Positions 30,811 to 40,277 of a DNA stretch of 64,000 nucleotides are shown here, piece after piece. The stretch comes from an uncultured Pelagibacteraceae bacterium. Its GTDB lineage: Bacteria; Pseudomonadota; Alphaproteobacteria; Pelagibacterales; Pelagibacteraceae. The position numbers were made by a program, and so were the translations under genes. The notes under the pieces were generated by a model, which saw only the letters and a list, made by a program, of their open reading frames with translations, was not told where the DNA came from and did no database searches. Position 1 is the first letter of the stretch. Each line of letters begins with the position of its first letter. Where the stretch lies: positions 1 to 64,000 of the forward strand of contig CACFXK010000003.1 in the NCBI GenBank assembly GCA_902570125.1. The letters run 5' to 3'.

Positions 30811-31163
30811 TGAACTTAACAAAATTAGAAAGAAAAAAATTTAGAGTTAGAAATAAAGTAAAAAAAGTATCTTCAATTGAAAGATTTAGATTAAGTGTTA
30901 GTAGATCTGCAAAAAATATTAGCGTACAGATAATTGATGATGTTAAAAATATAACATTGGTTTCAGCATCATCAAATACTAAAGAAATTAAATCGCAAAA
31001 AAAGAATAAAAAGGAGTTATCAACATTAGTAGCTGAAACGCTAGCAAGAAAAGCCAAAGATCTTAAAATTACAAAGGTTTATTTTGATAGAGGAGTATAC
31101 AAATACCATGGCAGGGTAAAATTATTAGCTGAGGAACTTAGAAAGAACGGAATGGAATTTTAA
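30810..31163 (+). CDS. rplR: 50S ribosomal protein L18
   Basis: This 117-residue 5S rRNA-binding protein has an arginine/lysine-rich N-terminus followed by [20 protein letters not shown] and the C-terminal [20 protein letters not shown] (family form DRGGYKYHGRV). The gap to rpsE is 2 nt. Confidence 0.97.
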   Translation: MNLTKLERKKFRVRNKVKKVSSIERFRLSVSRSAKNISVQIIDDVKNITLVSASSNTKEIKSQKKNKKELSTLVAETLARKAKDLKITKVYFDRGVYKYHGRVKLLAEELRKNGMEF

Positions 31164-31165
31164 AT

Positions 31166-31666
31166 ATGGAAAAAAATACAGAATTTGTTGAGAAATTAGT
31201 TCACATTAACAGAATTACAAAAGTTGTTAAAGGTGGAAGGAGATTTGGTTTCTCAGCACTAGTAGTTGTAGGCAATCAGAATGGAAAAATCGGTGTAGCT
31301 CATGCAAAAGCTAAACAGGTTCCAGATGCAATTAAAAAAGCCAATGATTTAGCAAGAAGAAATCTTGTACAAATACCATTAAGAGAAGGAAGAACTATAC
31401 ACCATGATATATTTGGAAAAGATGGTGCTGGAAAAATTAAACTTAGAGCAGCCCCTAAAGGAACAGGAATTATTGCAGGTGGAGCTGTGAGAGCAGTGTG
31501 TGAAGTATTAGGTATTAAGGATATAGTTGCAAAATCACTTGGGACAGCCAATCCACATAATGTGATAAGAGCCTGCATGAAAGCTTTATCAATGCAAAAC
31601 TCACCAAAAAATATTTCATTATTAAGAAACAAAAAAATATCAGAAATTGTTGAGAAAAGAGGATAA
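31166..31666 (+). CDS. rpsE: 30S ribosomal protein S5
   Basis: This 166-residue fidelity protein (error restriction, mRNA entry) carries the conserved double-stranded-RNA-binding segment [20 protein letters not shown] (~19-38) and the C-terminal domain with [20 protein letters not shown]. Its stop overlaps the rplO start by one base. There is therefore no room for rpmD, which usually stands between them. Confidence 0.98.
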   Translation: MEKNTEFVEKLVHINRITKVVKGGRRFGFSALVVVGNQNGKIGVAHAKAKQVPDAIKKANDLARRNLVQIPLREGRTIHHDIFGKDGAGKIKLRAAPKGTGIIAGGAVRAVCEVLGIKDIVAKSLGTANPHNVIRACMKALSMQNSPKNISLLRNKKISEIVEKRG

Positions 31667-32124
31667 TGAACATTTTAAATAACACTTTAAAAGTAAAAAC
31701 TTCAAAAAAAAGACTTGGAAGAGGAATTGGTTCTGGTAAGGGCAAGACCTCAGGTAGAGGAGTAAAAGGACAAAAATCAAGATCAGGTGTAGCAATTAAA
31801 AGTTTTGAGGGTGGACAAATGCCTCTTTATAGAAGACTACCGAAAAGAGGATTTAATCCTATAAATAAAGTTAAAATAGCTAAAATAAATTTAGAACAAC
31901 TCCAGGGTTTTGTTGATAAAAAAAGAATAGATCCAGCAAATTTTATTAATTTAGAAAGCCTAAAAAAAAATAATATTATTAATAAATCTTATTTAAAATT
32001 TAAAATACTTGGGAATGGTAATCTAAAGTCAAAAATCGACATTGAAGCTGATTTTTCATCAATTTCTGCAAAAGAAAAAATTGAAAAACTTGGCGGTATA
32101 TTAAAAATCAAAAAGACCAAATAA
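31666..32124 (+). CDS. rplO: 50S ribosomal protein L15
   Basis: This 152-residue late-assembly protein has the Gly/Lys-rich N-terminal extension [20 protein letters not shown] (~17-36) followed by [15 protein letters not shown] and a globular C-terminal domain. It starts within the rpsE stop codon and lies 2 nt before secY. Confidence 0.98.
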   Translation: MNILNNTLKVKTSKKRLGRGIGSGKGKTSGRGVKGQKSRSGVAIKSFEGGQMPLYRRLPKRGFNPINKVKIAKINLEQLQGFVDKKRIDPANFINLESLKKNNIINKSYLKFKILGNGNLKSKIDIEADFSSISAKEKIEKLGGILKIKKTK

Positions 32125-32126
32125 TA

Positions 32127-33407
32127 ATGAGTGAATCATCACAAACGAATGATTTGAGAAATAGAATTTTATTTACAGTTTTGATTCTAGCCATCTATAG
32201 ACTAGGAACATTTGTTCCACTTCCAGGAATAGATCCAGAGCAACTTCAAGTAATGATGGATAGTAATCAAAAAGGTTTGCTAGGAATGTTTAATGTATTT
32301 GCAGGAGGTGCAGTAAGCAGAATGGCCATATTTGCTCTGGGTATAATGCCATATATTTCATCTTCAATTATTGTACAGTTGTTAACAGGGGTAACTGACT
32401 ATTTTAAAAATTTGAAATCTCAAGGTGAAATTGGAAGACAAAAAATTACACAAATAACAAGATATGGAACTGTCTTATTAGCCACTGTGCAGGGATATGG
32501 TTTAGCTGTAGGCTTAGAGTCTTCAGCAGATTTAGTAATAAATCCAGGAGTTTTTTTTAAAATTTCGACAGTAACAACCATAGTAGCTGGGACTATATTT
32601 TTAATGTGGTTAGGCGAGCAAATAACTCAAAGAGGTATTGGAAATGGTATATCCCTTATAATTTTTTCAGGTATTGTTGCTGAAATTCCTCGTGCATTAG
32701 TCACAACATTTGAATTGGGTAGAACAGGAGCTATTTCAACATTAATGATAATTTTTATATTTCTACTTCTTATTTTAACAATTTTATTCATTGTATTTAT
32801 GGAGAGAGCTTTAAGAAAAATATTAATAAATTATCCAAAAAGACAAATGGGTAACAAAATGTATGGTGGGGAGTCTTCACACTTGCCACTTAAAATAAAT
32901 TCTGCTGGAGTAATCCCAGCGATATTTGCATCAGCTTTATTGTTATTACCAGTAACGTTTTCAAATTTTAATGTTTCACAAAATGAAACTTTTTTAAATA
33001 TCTCTTCCTATTTCTCACAGGGTCAACCCTTATATATGATCTTATATGCCTCTGGTATTATATTTTTTACTTTTTTTTATACATCAATAACATTTAATCC
33101 AAACGAAACAGCTGAAAATTTAAGAAAATACGGTGGATTTATTCCAGGAATAAGACCTGGTGAAAGCACAGCTCTTTATATTGATACCATTTTAACAAGA
33201 TTAACTACAATTGGAGCTATGTATCTTACACTTGTTTGTTTAATGCCAGAATTCTTAATTGCAAATTATCCTATACCATTTTATCTTGGTGGTGCTTCTG
33301 TATTGATTGTTGTTGTTGTAGCAATTGATACAGTGACACAAGTACAAACTAGATTAATGAGCTCGCAATATGAACAATTAATTAAGAAAACAAAATTTGG
33401 AAGATAA
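32127..33407 (+). CDS. secY: Preprotein translocase subunit SecY
   Basis: This 426-residue inner-membrane channel has ten predicted membrane spans. The start after a short polar segment with the LRNRILFTVLILAIYRLGTF span, the plug-region segment FAGGAVSRMAIFALGIMPYI and the C-terminal segment TQVQTRLMSSQYEQLIKKTK match the family. It works with SecE (9324-9515) and SecA. It lies at the end of the spc operon, 5 nt before adk. Confidence 0.98.
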   Translation: MSESSQTNDLRNRILFTVLILAIYRLGTFVPLPGIDPEQLQVMMDSNQKGLLGMFNVFAGGAVSRMAIFALGIMPYISSSIIVQLLTGVTDYFKNLKSQGEIGRQKITQITRYGTVLLATVQGYGLAVGLESSADLVINPGVFFKISTVTTIVAGTIFLMWLGEQITQRGIGNGISLIIFSGIVAEIPRALVTTFELGRTGAISTLMIIFIFLLLILTILFIVFMERALRKILINYPKRQMGNKMYGGESSHLPLKINSAGVIPAIFASALLLLPVTFSNFNVSQNETFLNISSYFSQGQPLYMILYASGIIFFTFFYTSITFNPNETAENLRKYGGFIPGIRPGESTALYIDTILTRLTTIGAMYLTLVCLMPEFLIANYPIPFYLGGASVLIVVVVAIDTVTQVQTRLMSSQYEQLIKKTKFGR

Positions 33408-33412
33408 TTTTT

Positions 33413-33976
33413 GTGAATGTTATTATATTTGGACCACCTGGTGCAGGTAAAGGAACGCAAGCTTTAAATATTGTTAAAAAATTTAATTTATTCCAAGTTT
33501 CTACAGGTGATTTATTGAGGGATGAAGTAAAAAATCAAACACAAGTGGGAAAAGATATTGAAAATATTATATCTAAAGGTGATTTTGCAACTGATGAAAT
33601 TGTGAACGAGCTTATAAAAAATGTTATATTTGATAATAATAAAAAAAATAAATTAATTTTCGATGGATATCCAAGATCATTAAGTCAAGCCAAGAATCTA
33701 GATTATTTATTAAATAGCTCAAACCAAAAGATAGATTATATTTTTTTTCTTAATGTTAATAAAGATAAGATTATAAAACGAATTGAGAAAAGAAAAATTT
33801 TAGAAAAAAGATCAGATGATAATCTATCAACAATACTTAAGAGATATGAAACCTATATGGAAACAACTAAACCAGTATTAGATTACTATTCAAAAAATCC
33901 AAATTATTATGAAATTGATGGTGGAGGAAAAATCGATGAAATATCTAATAAAATAGAGCAAATTCTATCGGTTTAA
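33413..33976 (+). CDS. adk: Adenylate kinase (short-lid form)
   Basis: This 187-residue cytoplasmic enzyme interconverts ATP, ADP and AMP. The P-loop GPPGAGKGTQ is at residues 7-16, the AMP-binding STGDLLRDE and FDGYPRSLSQA segments follow. The LID is short, without the zinc-finger or ~27-residue insertion of the E. coli-type enzyme. The start codon is GTG. The position after secY is the usual one. Its stop is followed by a 56-nt gap with a promoter for rpsM. Confidence 0.97.
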   Translation: MNVIIFGPPGAGKGTQALNIVKKFNLFQVSTGDLLRDEVKNQTQVGKDIENIISKGDFATDEIVNELIKNVIFDNNKKNKLIFDGYPRSLSQAKNLDYLLNSSNQKIDYIFFLNVNKDKIIKRIEKRKILEKRSDDNLSTILKRYETYMETTKPVLDYYSKNPNYYEIDGGGKIDEISNKIEQILSV

Positions 33977-33980
33977 GACA

Positions 33981-34008
33981 TTGACTTTGAAATAACTTCT
34001 TATATAAA
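33981..34008 (+). promoter_or_regulatory. Candidate promoter for the alpha operon (rpsM-rpsK-rpoA-rplQ)
   Basis: TTGACT (33981-33986), a 16-nt spacer and TATAAA (34003-34008) match sigma-70 boxes at 10 of 12 positions. Transcription would start near 34015, about 18 nt before the rpsM ATG. This gives rpoA and four-gene alpha operon expression independent of the long upstream transcript. Confidence 0.6.
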
Positions 34009-34032
34009 AGGCTAAATTTTTATCTCATTATT

Positions 34033-34416
34033 ATGGCTCGTATAGCAGGTGTAAACATACCACAAAACAAGTTAGTTAGAATTGGTCTAACTTATATATT
34101 TGGCATTGGTGAAAAGAATTCAAATGATATTTGTAAATCACTAAAAATCCCTAACACTAAAAGAGTTAATGAGTTAACAGATGATGAAATCTTAAAAATA
34201 AGAGAATTTATAGATCAGAAATTTACAGTTGAGGGAGATCTTAGAAGAGATACCTCTTTAAACATTAAAAGGTTAATTGACCTTGCTTCCTACAGAGGAT
34301 CTAGACATAGAAAAAAATTACCAGTCAGAGGTCAAAGAACAAGATGTAATGCTCGTACACGTAAAGGAAAAGCTATTGCGATTGCTGGTAAAAAATTAAC
34401 ACCACTAAAGAAATAA
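34033..34416 (+). CDS. rpsM: 30S ribosomal protein S13
   Basis: This 127-residue head protein contacts P-site tRNA through a basic C-terminal tail. Conserved [20 protein letters not shown] at the start and [20 protein letters not shown] near the end are clear. rpmJ (L36), which may precede rpsM elsewhere, is absent. It lies one base before rpsK and has its own upstream promoter candidate. Confidence 0.98.
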   Translation: MARIAGVNIPQNKLVRIGLTYIFGIGEKNSNDICKSLKIPNTKRVNELTDDEILKIREFIDQKFTVEGDLRRDTSLNIKRLIDLASYRGSRHRKKLPVRGQRTRCNARTRKGKAIAIAGKKLTPLKK

Positions 34417-34417
34417 T

Positions 34418-34861
34418 ATGTCAAAAGATAACATTGATAATAAAGATCAAGTAAAAGAAAGTGCTACCAAGTCCAAAAAGAGTTCTTACTCAAAAAAAAA
34501 AAAGAATAAAAAAAATATTTTAAATGGAATTGCTTACGTACAGTCAACTTTTAATAATACTATTGTTTCAATAGCTGATACTAATGGAAATGTAATATCA
34601 TGGGCTTCTGCAGGCCAAAAGGGATTTAAAGGCTCTAGAAAATCTACTCCATATGCTGCACAAGTAGCAGCAGACTCAGCAGCTGCAAAAGCATTAGAGG
34701 TTGGAATGAAAATATTGTCTGTTGAAGTAAAAGGACCAGGTTCTGGAAGAGAAACTGCTTTAAGAGCATTGCAAGCAAGAGGTTTTAAAATTATATCTAT
34801 CAAAGACACAACACCAATGCCACATAATGGTTCTAGACCACCAAAAAAAAGGAGAGTATAA
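34418..34861 (+). CDS. rpsK: 30S ribosomal protein S11
   Basis: This 147-residue platform protein at the mRNA exit has the core starting near [20 protein letters not shown] and the conserved end [16 protein letters not shown] Lys/Ser-rich N-terminal extension makes it about 18 residues longer than E. coli S11. No base separates its stop from the rpoA ATG. Confidence 0.98.
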   Translation: MSKDNIDNKDQVKESATKSKKSSYSKKKKNKKNILNGIAYVQSTFNNTIVSIADTNGNVISWASAGQKGFKGSRKSTPYAAQVAADSAAAKALEVGMKILSVEVKGPGSGRETALRALQARGFKIISIKDTTPMPHNGSRPPKKRRV

Positions 34862-35890
34862 ATGGAGACAACTGAAGTAAATATTAAAAATTGGAAATCG
34901 CTTATTAAACCACCAAAATTAGATATAAATCTTAGTGAAGATAAATCTTATGCAAAAATAGTAGCAGAACCATTAGAAAAAGGCTACGGTCTAACACTTG
35001 GAAATTCTTTAAGAAGAATACTTCTATCATCAATAAGAGGTACAGCAGTTACTGCTATTCAAATCGATGGTGTTTTGCATGAATTTACGTCAATTAAAGG
35101 AGTAAGAGAGGATGTAACTGATATTGTATTAAATGTGAAATCATTAGCTTTAAAAAGTAATTCTGAAACAACAAATAAATTAATTTTAGACGTAAAAGGA
35201 CCTGGAGAGATAAAGGCCTCAAGTATAACTACCTCCTCTGATATCGAAATTTTAAATCCAGACCTAGTAATATGTAATCTAGATGAAAATACCAATTTTC
35301 ATATGGAAATGACTGTAAGTAATGGAAAAGGCTATGTACCAGCAGACATGAATAAACCTGAGGAACCGCCATTAGGCCTGATAGCTATTGACTCTTTATT
35401 TAGTCCTGTAAAAAAAGTTTCTTATTCAATAAGTACAGCTCGAGAAGGAAAAGCTTTGGATTATGACAAATTAACTATGGAAGTCGAGACAAATGGATCA
35501 ATATCGGCAGAAGACGCTGTAGCATATTCTGCAAGAATTTTTCAAGATCAACTTGGAATGTTTGTAAATTTCGACGAGCCACAAGAAGTGATTATAAGAG
35601 AACAGCCGGCAGAGCCTGAGTTTAATAAGAATTTACTTCGAAAAGTTGATGAATTAGAACTATCAGTTAGATCTATGAATTGCCTTAAAAATGATAATAT
35701 AATTTATATTGGCGATTTAGTCCAGAAGTCTGAAGGTGAGATGTTAAGGACACCTAATTTTGGTAGAAAGTCTCTAAATGAAATAAAAGAAGTTTTAACC
35801 GGTATGTCATTATATTTAGGTATGGAGATACCAAACTGGCCTCCAGATAATATAGCTGAACTTTCTAAAAAGCTTGAGGAAGCAATCTAA
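34862..35890 (+). CDS. rpoA: DNA-directed RNA polymerase subunit alpha
   Basis: This 342-residue subunit dimerises to start polymerase assembly. The N-terminal domain (residues ~1-235) has the signature [20 protein letters not shown]. The C-terminal domain (~265-335, with [20 protein letters not shown]) binds UP elements and activators. It lies between rpsK and rplQ with no gap on either side, and overlaps rplQ by one base. Confidence 0.98.
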   Translation: METTEVNIKNWKSLIKPPKLDINLSEDKSYAKIVAEPLEKGYGLTLGNSLRRILLSSIRGTAVTAIQIDGVLHEFTSIKGVREDVTDIVLNVKSLALKSNSETTNKLILDVKGPGEIKASSITTSSDIEILNPDLVICNLDENTNFHMEMTVSNGKGYVPADMNKPEEPPLGLIAIDSLFSPVKKVSYSISTAREGKALDYDKLTMEVETNGSISAEDAVAYSARIFQDQLGMFVNFDEPQEVIIREQPAEPEFNKNLLRKVDELELSVRSMNCLKNDNIIYIGDLVQKSEGEMLRTPNFGRKSLNEIKEVLTGMSLYLGMEIPNWPPDNIAELSKKLEEAI

Positions 35891-36336
35891 TGAGACATAA
35901 AATGGGTTATAAAAAGCTCAATAGAACATCTGAGCACAGAAAAGCATTAATTAAGAACATGCTAAATTCACTTGTTAAGTATGAACAAATAACAACAACA
36001 CTACCAAAAGCAAAAGTATTAAAACCCCAAGCTGATAAATTAATTACATTAGGCAAAAAAGATACACTTCAAAATACTAGAACATTGATATCTAAACTTC
36101 AAGACGAGAGCTCAGCAAGCAAAATTAAAAAAACATTATCAAAAAGATATGAAAATAGAAAAGGTGGATATACAAGAATAATTAAGGCAGGTTTTAGATA
36201 CGGAGATAATGCGCCTATGGCAGTAATAGAATTTGTAGATCGTGATATAGAAGCAAAAAAAGTAGATAAAAAGAAAACAGAAAAATCTACAGTAACTGAT
36301 AAAAAAACAGAAACACCTAAAGAAGCTACAGCTTAG
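35890..36336 (+). CDS. rplQ: 50S ribosomal protein L17
   Basis: This 148-residue protein near the tunnel exit starts [20 protein letters not shown], as in the family, and has a core of ~118 residues plus a Lys/Thr-rich low-complexity tail (KKTEKSTVTDKKTETPKEA). It ends the ribosomal cluster that began at rpsL; a 65-nt gap follows. Confidence 0.98.
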   Translation: MRHKMGYKKLNRTSEHRKALIKNMLNSLVKYEQITTTLPKAKVLKPQADKLITLGKKDTLQNTRTLISKLQDESSASKIKKTLSKRYENRKGGYTRIIKAGFRYGDNAPMAVIEFVDRDIEAKKVDKKKTEKSTVTDKKTETPKEATA

Positions 36337-36359
36337 TCTTTAATTCATATTTTATTTAA

Positions 36360-36387
36360 TTGATATTGTAAAACAATTATCTAATAT
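36360..36387 (+). promoter_or_regulatory. Candidate promoter for the polysaccharide-lyase-like gene
   Basis: TTGATA (36360-36365), a 16-nt spacer and TAATAT (36382-36387) stand 15 nt before the ATG at 36402. It is a moderate match in a very A+T-rich gap, so the call is uncertain. Confidence 0.35.
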
Positions 36388-36401
36388 TTTATATTAACAA
36401 A

Positions 36402-37319
36402 ATGAAAAATATAATTTTTCAAATAATTATAATATTTTTTTTTACATCAAATATTTTAAAAGCAAATCCATCAAAAATAGACGGTATAAAATTTTATACG
36501 TTAGGTAATGATAACATGCCTTGGTTTAATTTAGACAATGAAAAAGATTTAATTGACTTGTCAAATATTGACTGCCAATGGAGTCATGGAAAAAAAACTA
36601 AATGCAGAATGCACCTGTCACCTTTATATAACTTTCCCAAAGATGGATTATTAATTCAAAATAAAATTGTTAGATCTGGCAAAATTGCTTGGAAATTTAA
36701 AAATGGTGATGGTGATTGTGGTCAACAAAGAAAATCAGATGAGTGCAATACCTTTAGAGAAAGATCTGAGGTTAGTATGTTAGGATTAAAGTCTAAAAAT
36801 ACATGGTTTAAATTTAGCATTTATATTCCCGAAAATAGTGAATTTACTATTCCTATAAGTAATACTATATGGCAAATACATTCTAAAGCGGGTCCAGTAA
36901 ATTTTATGTTTAGAATTGCTCCAAATGGAGATTTACAATGGACAGATTTTGTAAATCATAGTTTTGGAGGATTTGATACTTATAAAATTTTAGAAGCAAA
37001 TAATGTAAAAGGTAAATGGAATGATTTTGTTATTAATATTGAATTTGTTGATTGGCCAAATAAGAGTTTTATTAAGATTTGGGCTAATAACGAACTTGTA
37101 GTTAATTACAATGGATTAACTAATAATAATATAAGCAAACAGTCGTATATGAAGTTTGGAATATACAAAAGTAATATTAATAGGTTTAATATAATGCATA
37201 AAGGTAATCCTCCAAAAAGAGCAGATACAATTGTATATTATGACTCTATAGCTATAGGTAAAAAGTGCAAAGATCTTAAGTTAGATGAAGAAAATAATAG
37301 TTGCAAAAAATTAAAATAA
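36402..37319 (+). CDS. Secreted polysaccharide-lyase-like (heparin lyase I-like jelly-roll) protein
   Basis: This 305-residue protein has a clear signal peptide (residues 1-20, long hydrophobic run, LKA before NP), so it is exported. Six cysteines fall in close pairs (DCQWSHGKKTKC, DCGQQRKSDEC and the C-terminal KKCKD...SCKK), as expected of an extracytoplasmic protein with disulfides. The order RERSEV, then WQIHSKAG, then GKWNDFVINIEF followed by IKIWANNELVVNYNG resembles the beta-jelly-roll family of heparin lyase I-like polysaccharide lyases (Pfam Polysacc_lyase type). That assignment is from pattern memory; substrate and activity are unknown. It lies directly after the ribosomal cluster, 66 nt past rplQ, and just before a pseudouridine synthase gene. 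A laminin G-like carbohydrate-binding protein without lyase activity is the alternative. Confidence 0.6.
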   Translation: MKNIIFQIIIIFFFTSNILKANPSKIDGIKFYTLGNDNMPWFNLDNEKDLIDLSNIDCQWSHGKKTKCRMHLSPLYNFPKDGLLIQNKIVRSGKIAWKFKNGDGDCGQQRKSDECNTFRERSEVSMLGLKSKNTWFKFSIYIPENSEFTIPISNTIWQIHSKAGPVNFMFRIAPNGDLQWTDFVNHSFGGFDTYKILEANNVKGKWNDFVINIEFVDWPNKSFIKIWANNELVVNYNGLTNNNISKQSYMKFGIYKSNINRFNIMHKGNPPKRADTIVYYDSIAIGKKCKDLKLDEENNSCKKLK

Positions 37320-37321
37320 AA

Positions 37322-38230
37322 ATGAAAAAATCAATTAACGTAGACAAATCTTTTAATGACATGCGCATTGATAGATTTATTCGAAATCATTTAGGAAAAA
37401 TTCCACAAGGACTTATTGAAAAAAACCTCAGAAATGGAAAATTAAAATTAAATCAAAAAAAAATAAAAAGCTCCCAAAAAGTTAAAACTGGTGACAAACT
37501 TAATATTTATAATTTAAATTTTGAGGAAAAAATTGAGCAAATCAAAAAAAAATACAATCCTAGTAATGAAATTATAAAAGAAAATGAAGATTTAATTATT
37601 GAAAATAACGACGATTTTGTTGTTATAAATAAACAATCAGGAATTTCAGTGCAGGGTGGTACAAAATCTAAAAAAAATATAATTGATATATTTGCAAAAA
37701 GTAATTTATTTAAAGACGAGAAACCTTATTCTGTTCACAGATTAGATAAGGATACTTCTGGTGTTTTTATAATTGCAAAGAGTAGGGAAACAGCCCAATT
37801 GCTCACTTCACTTTTTAGATTAAGAAAAGTTTACAAAACGTATTTAGCAATATGCAATGGTGAATTAATTTTAATCGATAAAGGAGTGATAAAAGATGAT
37901 TTAATAAGATTTGAAAATAAAAAAAAAATTATTGAAAAAGCTGAAACAAAATATGAAATCTTAGATAAAAATAATAATGCGACCTTCATTCAGCTAAATC
38001 CAATTACAGGGAGAAAACACCAACTAAGAAAACAATTATTTAATTTAGGTAACTCCATTATTGGTGATAAAAAATATAATTCAACAAATAACTCAAAAAT
38101 AAATAATAAAAACTTAATGTTACATTCTTATGAAATTAAATTTAAAATAAATGAGAAAAAATACACTTTTAGAGCCACTCCTCCAGATTATTTTAGAAAT
38201 ATGTTAAAAACTAAAAGACTTAATTTTTAA
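37322..38230 (+). CDS. rluC: RluA-family 23S rRNA pseudouridine synthase (RluC-like)
   Basis: This 302-residue enzyme isomerises uridine to pseudouridine in RNA. An N-terminal S4 domain (residues ~10-65, [20 protein letters not shown]) precedes the catalytic domain. Its motif HRLDKDTSG contains the catalytic Asp (~residue 142), and [13 protein letters not shown] follows. The ATG at 37322 is preferred over a TTG seven codons upstream that lies within the preceding gene. RluC is the best match because of the S4 domain and length, but RluD cannot be excluded. It overlaps lipB (opposite strand) by 11 nt. Confidence 0.88.
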   Translation: MKKSINVDKSFNDMRIDRFIRNHLGKIPQGLIEKNLRNGKLKLNQKKIKSSQKVKTGDKLNIYNLNFEEKIEQIKKKYNPSNEIIKENEDLIIENNDDFVVINKQSGISVQGGTKSKKNIIDIFAKSNLFKDEKPYSVHRLDKDTSGVFIIAKSRETAQLLTSLFRLRKVYKTYLAICNGELILIDKGVIKDDLIRFENKKKIIEKAETKYEILDKNNNATFIQLNPITGRKHQLRKQLFNLGNSIIGDKKYNSTNNSKINNKNLMLHSYEIKFKINEKKYTFRATPPDYFRNMLKTKRLNF

Positions 38231-38843
38231 TATTTGATAAAAAATTTTTTATCAAATTATTCTCAATATTTTTATAATTTTGTTTTTTAATCTTATTTAA
38301 ATTTGAAACTCCTCTATCTCTGATTCCACAAGGAACTATCTTTTTATATACATTAAGATCATTAGAAATATTTAATGCAAAACCGTGATAAGCAATCCAT
38401 TTCTTTACTTTTATCCCTATTGCAGCAATTTTATCTATTTTACCAGATTTGTGCTCTAACCAAATTCCAATATTTTTTCTATCAGCAAAACACTTTATAT
38501 TGTAATTTTTTAAAGTATCTACAATTGTCTTTTCGATTGCAGTTATAATTTTTTTTATATTCTTACCTCTTTTGTTTAAGTCAATCACAAAATAAAAAAC
38601 TAATTGACCAGGACCATGATATGTTATTTTTCCACCTCTATTTGTTTTGACTAAATTTATTGATTTATCTAATAATTCATTATCCTTATAACTGGTTCCA
38701 GCCGTGTAAACCTCTTGATGTTCTAAAATCCATATCAGCTCATTTCTTTTTTTTGTATGAATTTCATCCAATCTTTTTTCTAAAAATGTAATAGCATTTT
38801 CATATTTTACTGGTTTTATTGACTTTTTAATCTCTATTATCAT
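38220..38843 (-). CDS. lipB: Octanoyl-[acyl-carrier-protein]:protein N-octanoyltransferase
   Basis: This 207-residue cytoplasmic enzyme transfers octanoyl from ACP to lipoyl domains, the first step of lipoate cofactor synthesis. [17 protein letters not shown] carries the family signature, [19 protein letters not shown] has the catalytic Lys region, and [12 protein letters not shown] has the catalytic Cys at residue 172. Lipoyl proteins include the glycine cleavage H protein and 2-oxoacid dehydrogenases. Its 3' end overlaps the pseudouridine synthase gene; it is divergent from mgtE. Confidence 0.95.
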   Translation of the reverse strand: MIIEIKKSIKPVKYENAITFLEKRLDEIHTKKRNELIWILEHQEVYTAGTSYKDNELLDKSINLVKTNRGGKITYHGPGQLVFYFVIDLNKRGKNIKKIITAIEKTIVDTLKNYNIKCFADRKNIGIWLEHKSGKIDKIAAIGIKVKKWIAYHGFALNISNDLNVYKKIVPCGIRDRGVSNLNKIKKQNYKNIENNLIKNFLSNIKN

Positions 38844-38856
38844 TATAAATTTGTAA

Positions 38857-38877
38857 TATTAATGTTTTGTATTAATA
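38857..38877 (+). promoter_or_regulatory. Inverted repeat between lipB and mgtE
   Basis: TATTAAT (38857-38863) and ATTAATA (38871-38877) form a perfect 7-bp inverted repeat around GTTTTGT in the 60-nt divergent gap, 26 nt before the mgtE ATG. It may be an operator or an mgtE leader hairpin. A+T-rich repeats arise easily by chance, so support is weak. Confidence 0.3.
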
Positions 38878-38903
38878 GTGCCACCTAAATTATAGATAAA
38901 ATT

Positions 38904-40277
38904 ATGACTTTAGTAAAAAAAATTAAAGATAAAAAAGTTAACTTTGAATTCAATAAAGAATTTATCAAAGTAGTGACAGACAAGATTTCTTCAAATGATG
39001 CAGAATTTATCACTAATTCATTTAATGATATGCACCCTGCGGATGCAGCGGATATTATTGAACATTTAAATGAAAACGATAGAGAAAGTTTAATAAAATT
39101 AAATAATTTTAAAGTTGATCCTGAAGTTTTTGTTGAACTGAATGAGTCAATACAATCTGAATTGATTGCATATTTATCATCAGAGTCTATTGTAAATATA
39201 TTAAAAAATCTAGAATCTGATGATGCCATTAAAATTTTAGAAAATGTTGATGAAAAAGATAAGAATAGTATTTTAGGATCTCTTCCACCAAAAGACCGGT
39301 TCGCCTTATTAGAAAGTTTAAGCTACCCAGAAGACTCAGCTGCACGAATAATGCAAAGAGAATTTACTGCCATACCAAGCAATTGGTCGGTTGGTCAGAC
39401 AATAGATTATTTAAGAGAAAATAAAGATTTACCTGAAGAGTTTCTAGAAATTTTTATTGTAGATGAGAACTTTAAGCCTATTGGAACTGTGCCATCTTCA
39501 AAAGTGCTTAGAACTCCAAGAGAAGCAAAGATGATGTCAATAATGTCTGAGTCTCAACTTTTAATACCTGTTGATATGGATAAAGAGGAAGTTGGAAATT
39601 TATTCGAAAATTATAATTTAAGCTCTGCTGCTGTAACTGATAAAAATGATAAATTGGTGGGCATGATAGCTTATGATGATGTTTTAACAGTACTTAAAGA
39701 AGAAGCTGAAGAAGACGCATTAAGACTTGCTGGAGTAGGAGATGAAGAAATAACTGATGGTGTAATTACAAAAACTAAGAGAAGATTCAATTGGCTTTTA
39801 TTAAATTTATTCACAGCCTTTTTAGCCACTTATTGTATTAGTTTATTTGGTGCTACCATAGAACAGATGGTTGTTTTAGCTTTTTTAATGCCTATTGTTG
39901 CATCAATGGGAGGTAATGCTGGTATGCAAACACTAGCTGTAACTGTAAGATCTTTAGCTACACAAGATTTAACAAAAAATAATTTTACTAATAATATAAT
40001 TAAAGAATTTAACATAGGTGTTTTAAATGGAATTATCTTTGCAATTATAAGTTCTTTAATTGTTTATTTCTGGTTTAATGACATTCAACTTGCATTAATA
40101 ATATCAATATCAATGGTTTTAACAATGATAGTAGCTGGACTTTTTGGAATTTTAATACCAGTAACTCTAAATAAGATGAACATAGATCCTGCTATTTCCT
40201 CTAGTGTTTTTGTGACTACCATTACAGATGTAATAGGTTTTGTTTCTTTTTTAGGTGTTGGTGCTTATTTTTTATAA
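38904..40277 (+). CDS. mgtE: Magnesium transporter MgtE
   Basis: This 457-residue inner-membrane Mg2+ channel has the classical order: MgtE N domain (residues ~35-130, with MHPADAADIIEHL), two CBS domains (~135-260) that sense cytosolic Mg2+, a connecting helix and five membrane spans (~290-457). The pore segment with MPIVASMGGNAGMQTLAVTV (family form GNAGxQ) is intact. It is divergent from lipB; its stop abuts the end of panC. Confidence 0.96.
   Translation: MTLVKKIKDKKVNFEFNKEFIKVVTDKISSNDAEFITNSFNDMHPADAADIIEHLNENDRESLIKLNNFKVDPEVFVELNESIQSELIAYLSSESIVNILKNLESDDAIKILENVDEKDKNSILGSLPPKDRFALLESLSYPEDSAARIMQREFTAIPSNWSVGQTIDYLRENKDLPEEFLEIFIVDENFKPIGTVPSSKVLRTPREAKMMSIMSESQLLIPVDMDKEEVGNLFENYNLSSAAVTDKNDKLVGMIAYDDVLTVLKEEAEEDALRLAGVGDEEITDGVITKTKRRFNWLLLNLFTAFLATYCISLFGATIEQMVVLAFLMPIVASMGGNAGMQTLAVTVRSLATQDLTKNNFTNNIIKEFNIGVLNGIIFAIISSLIVYFWFNDIQLALIISISMVLTMIVAGLFGILIPVTLNKMNIDPAISSSVFVTTITDVIGFVSFLGVGAYFL

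Noticed and set aside
31500-31745. Hidden rpmD between or within rpsE and rplO
   Set aside because: The only extra frame there is antisense and has no L30-like sequence; the flanking genes overlap by one base.
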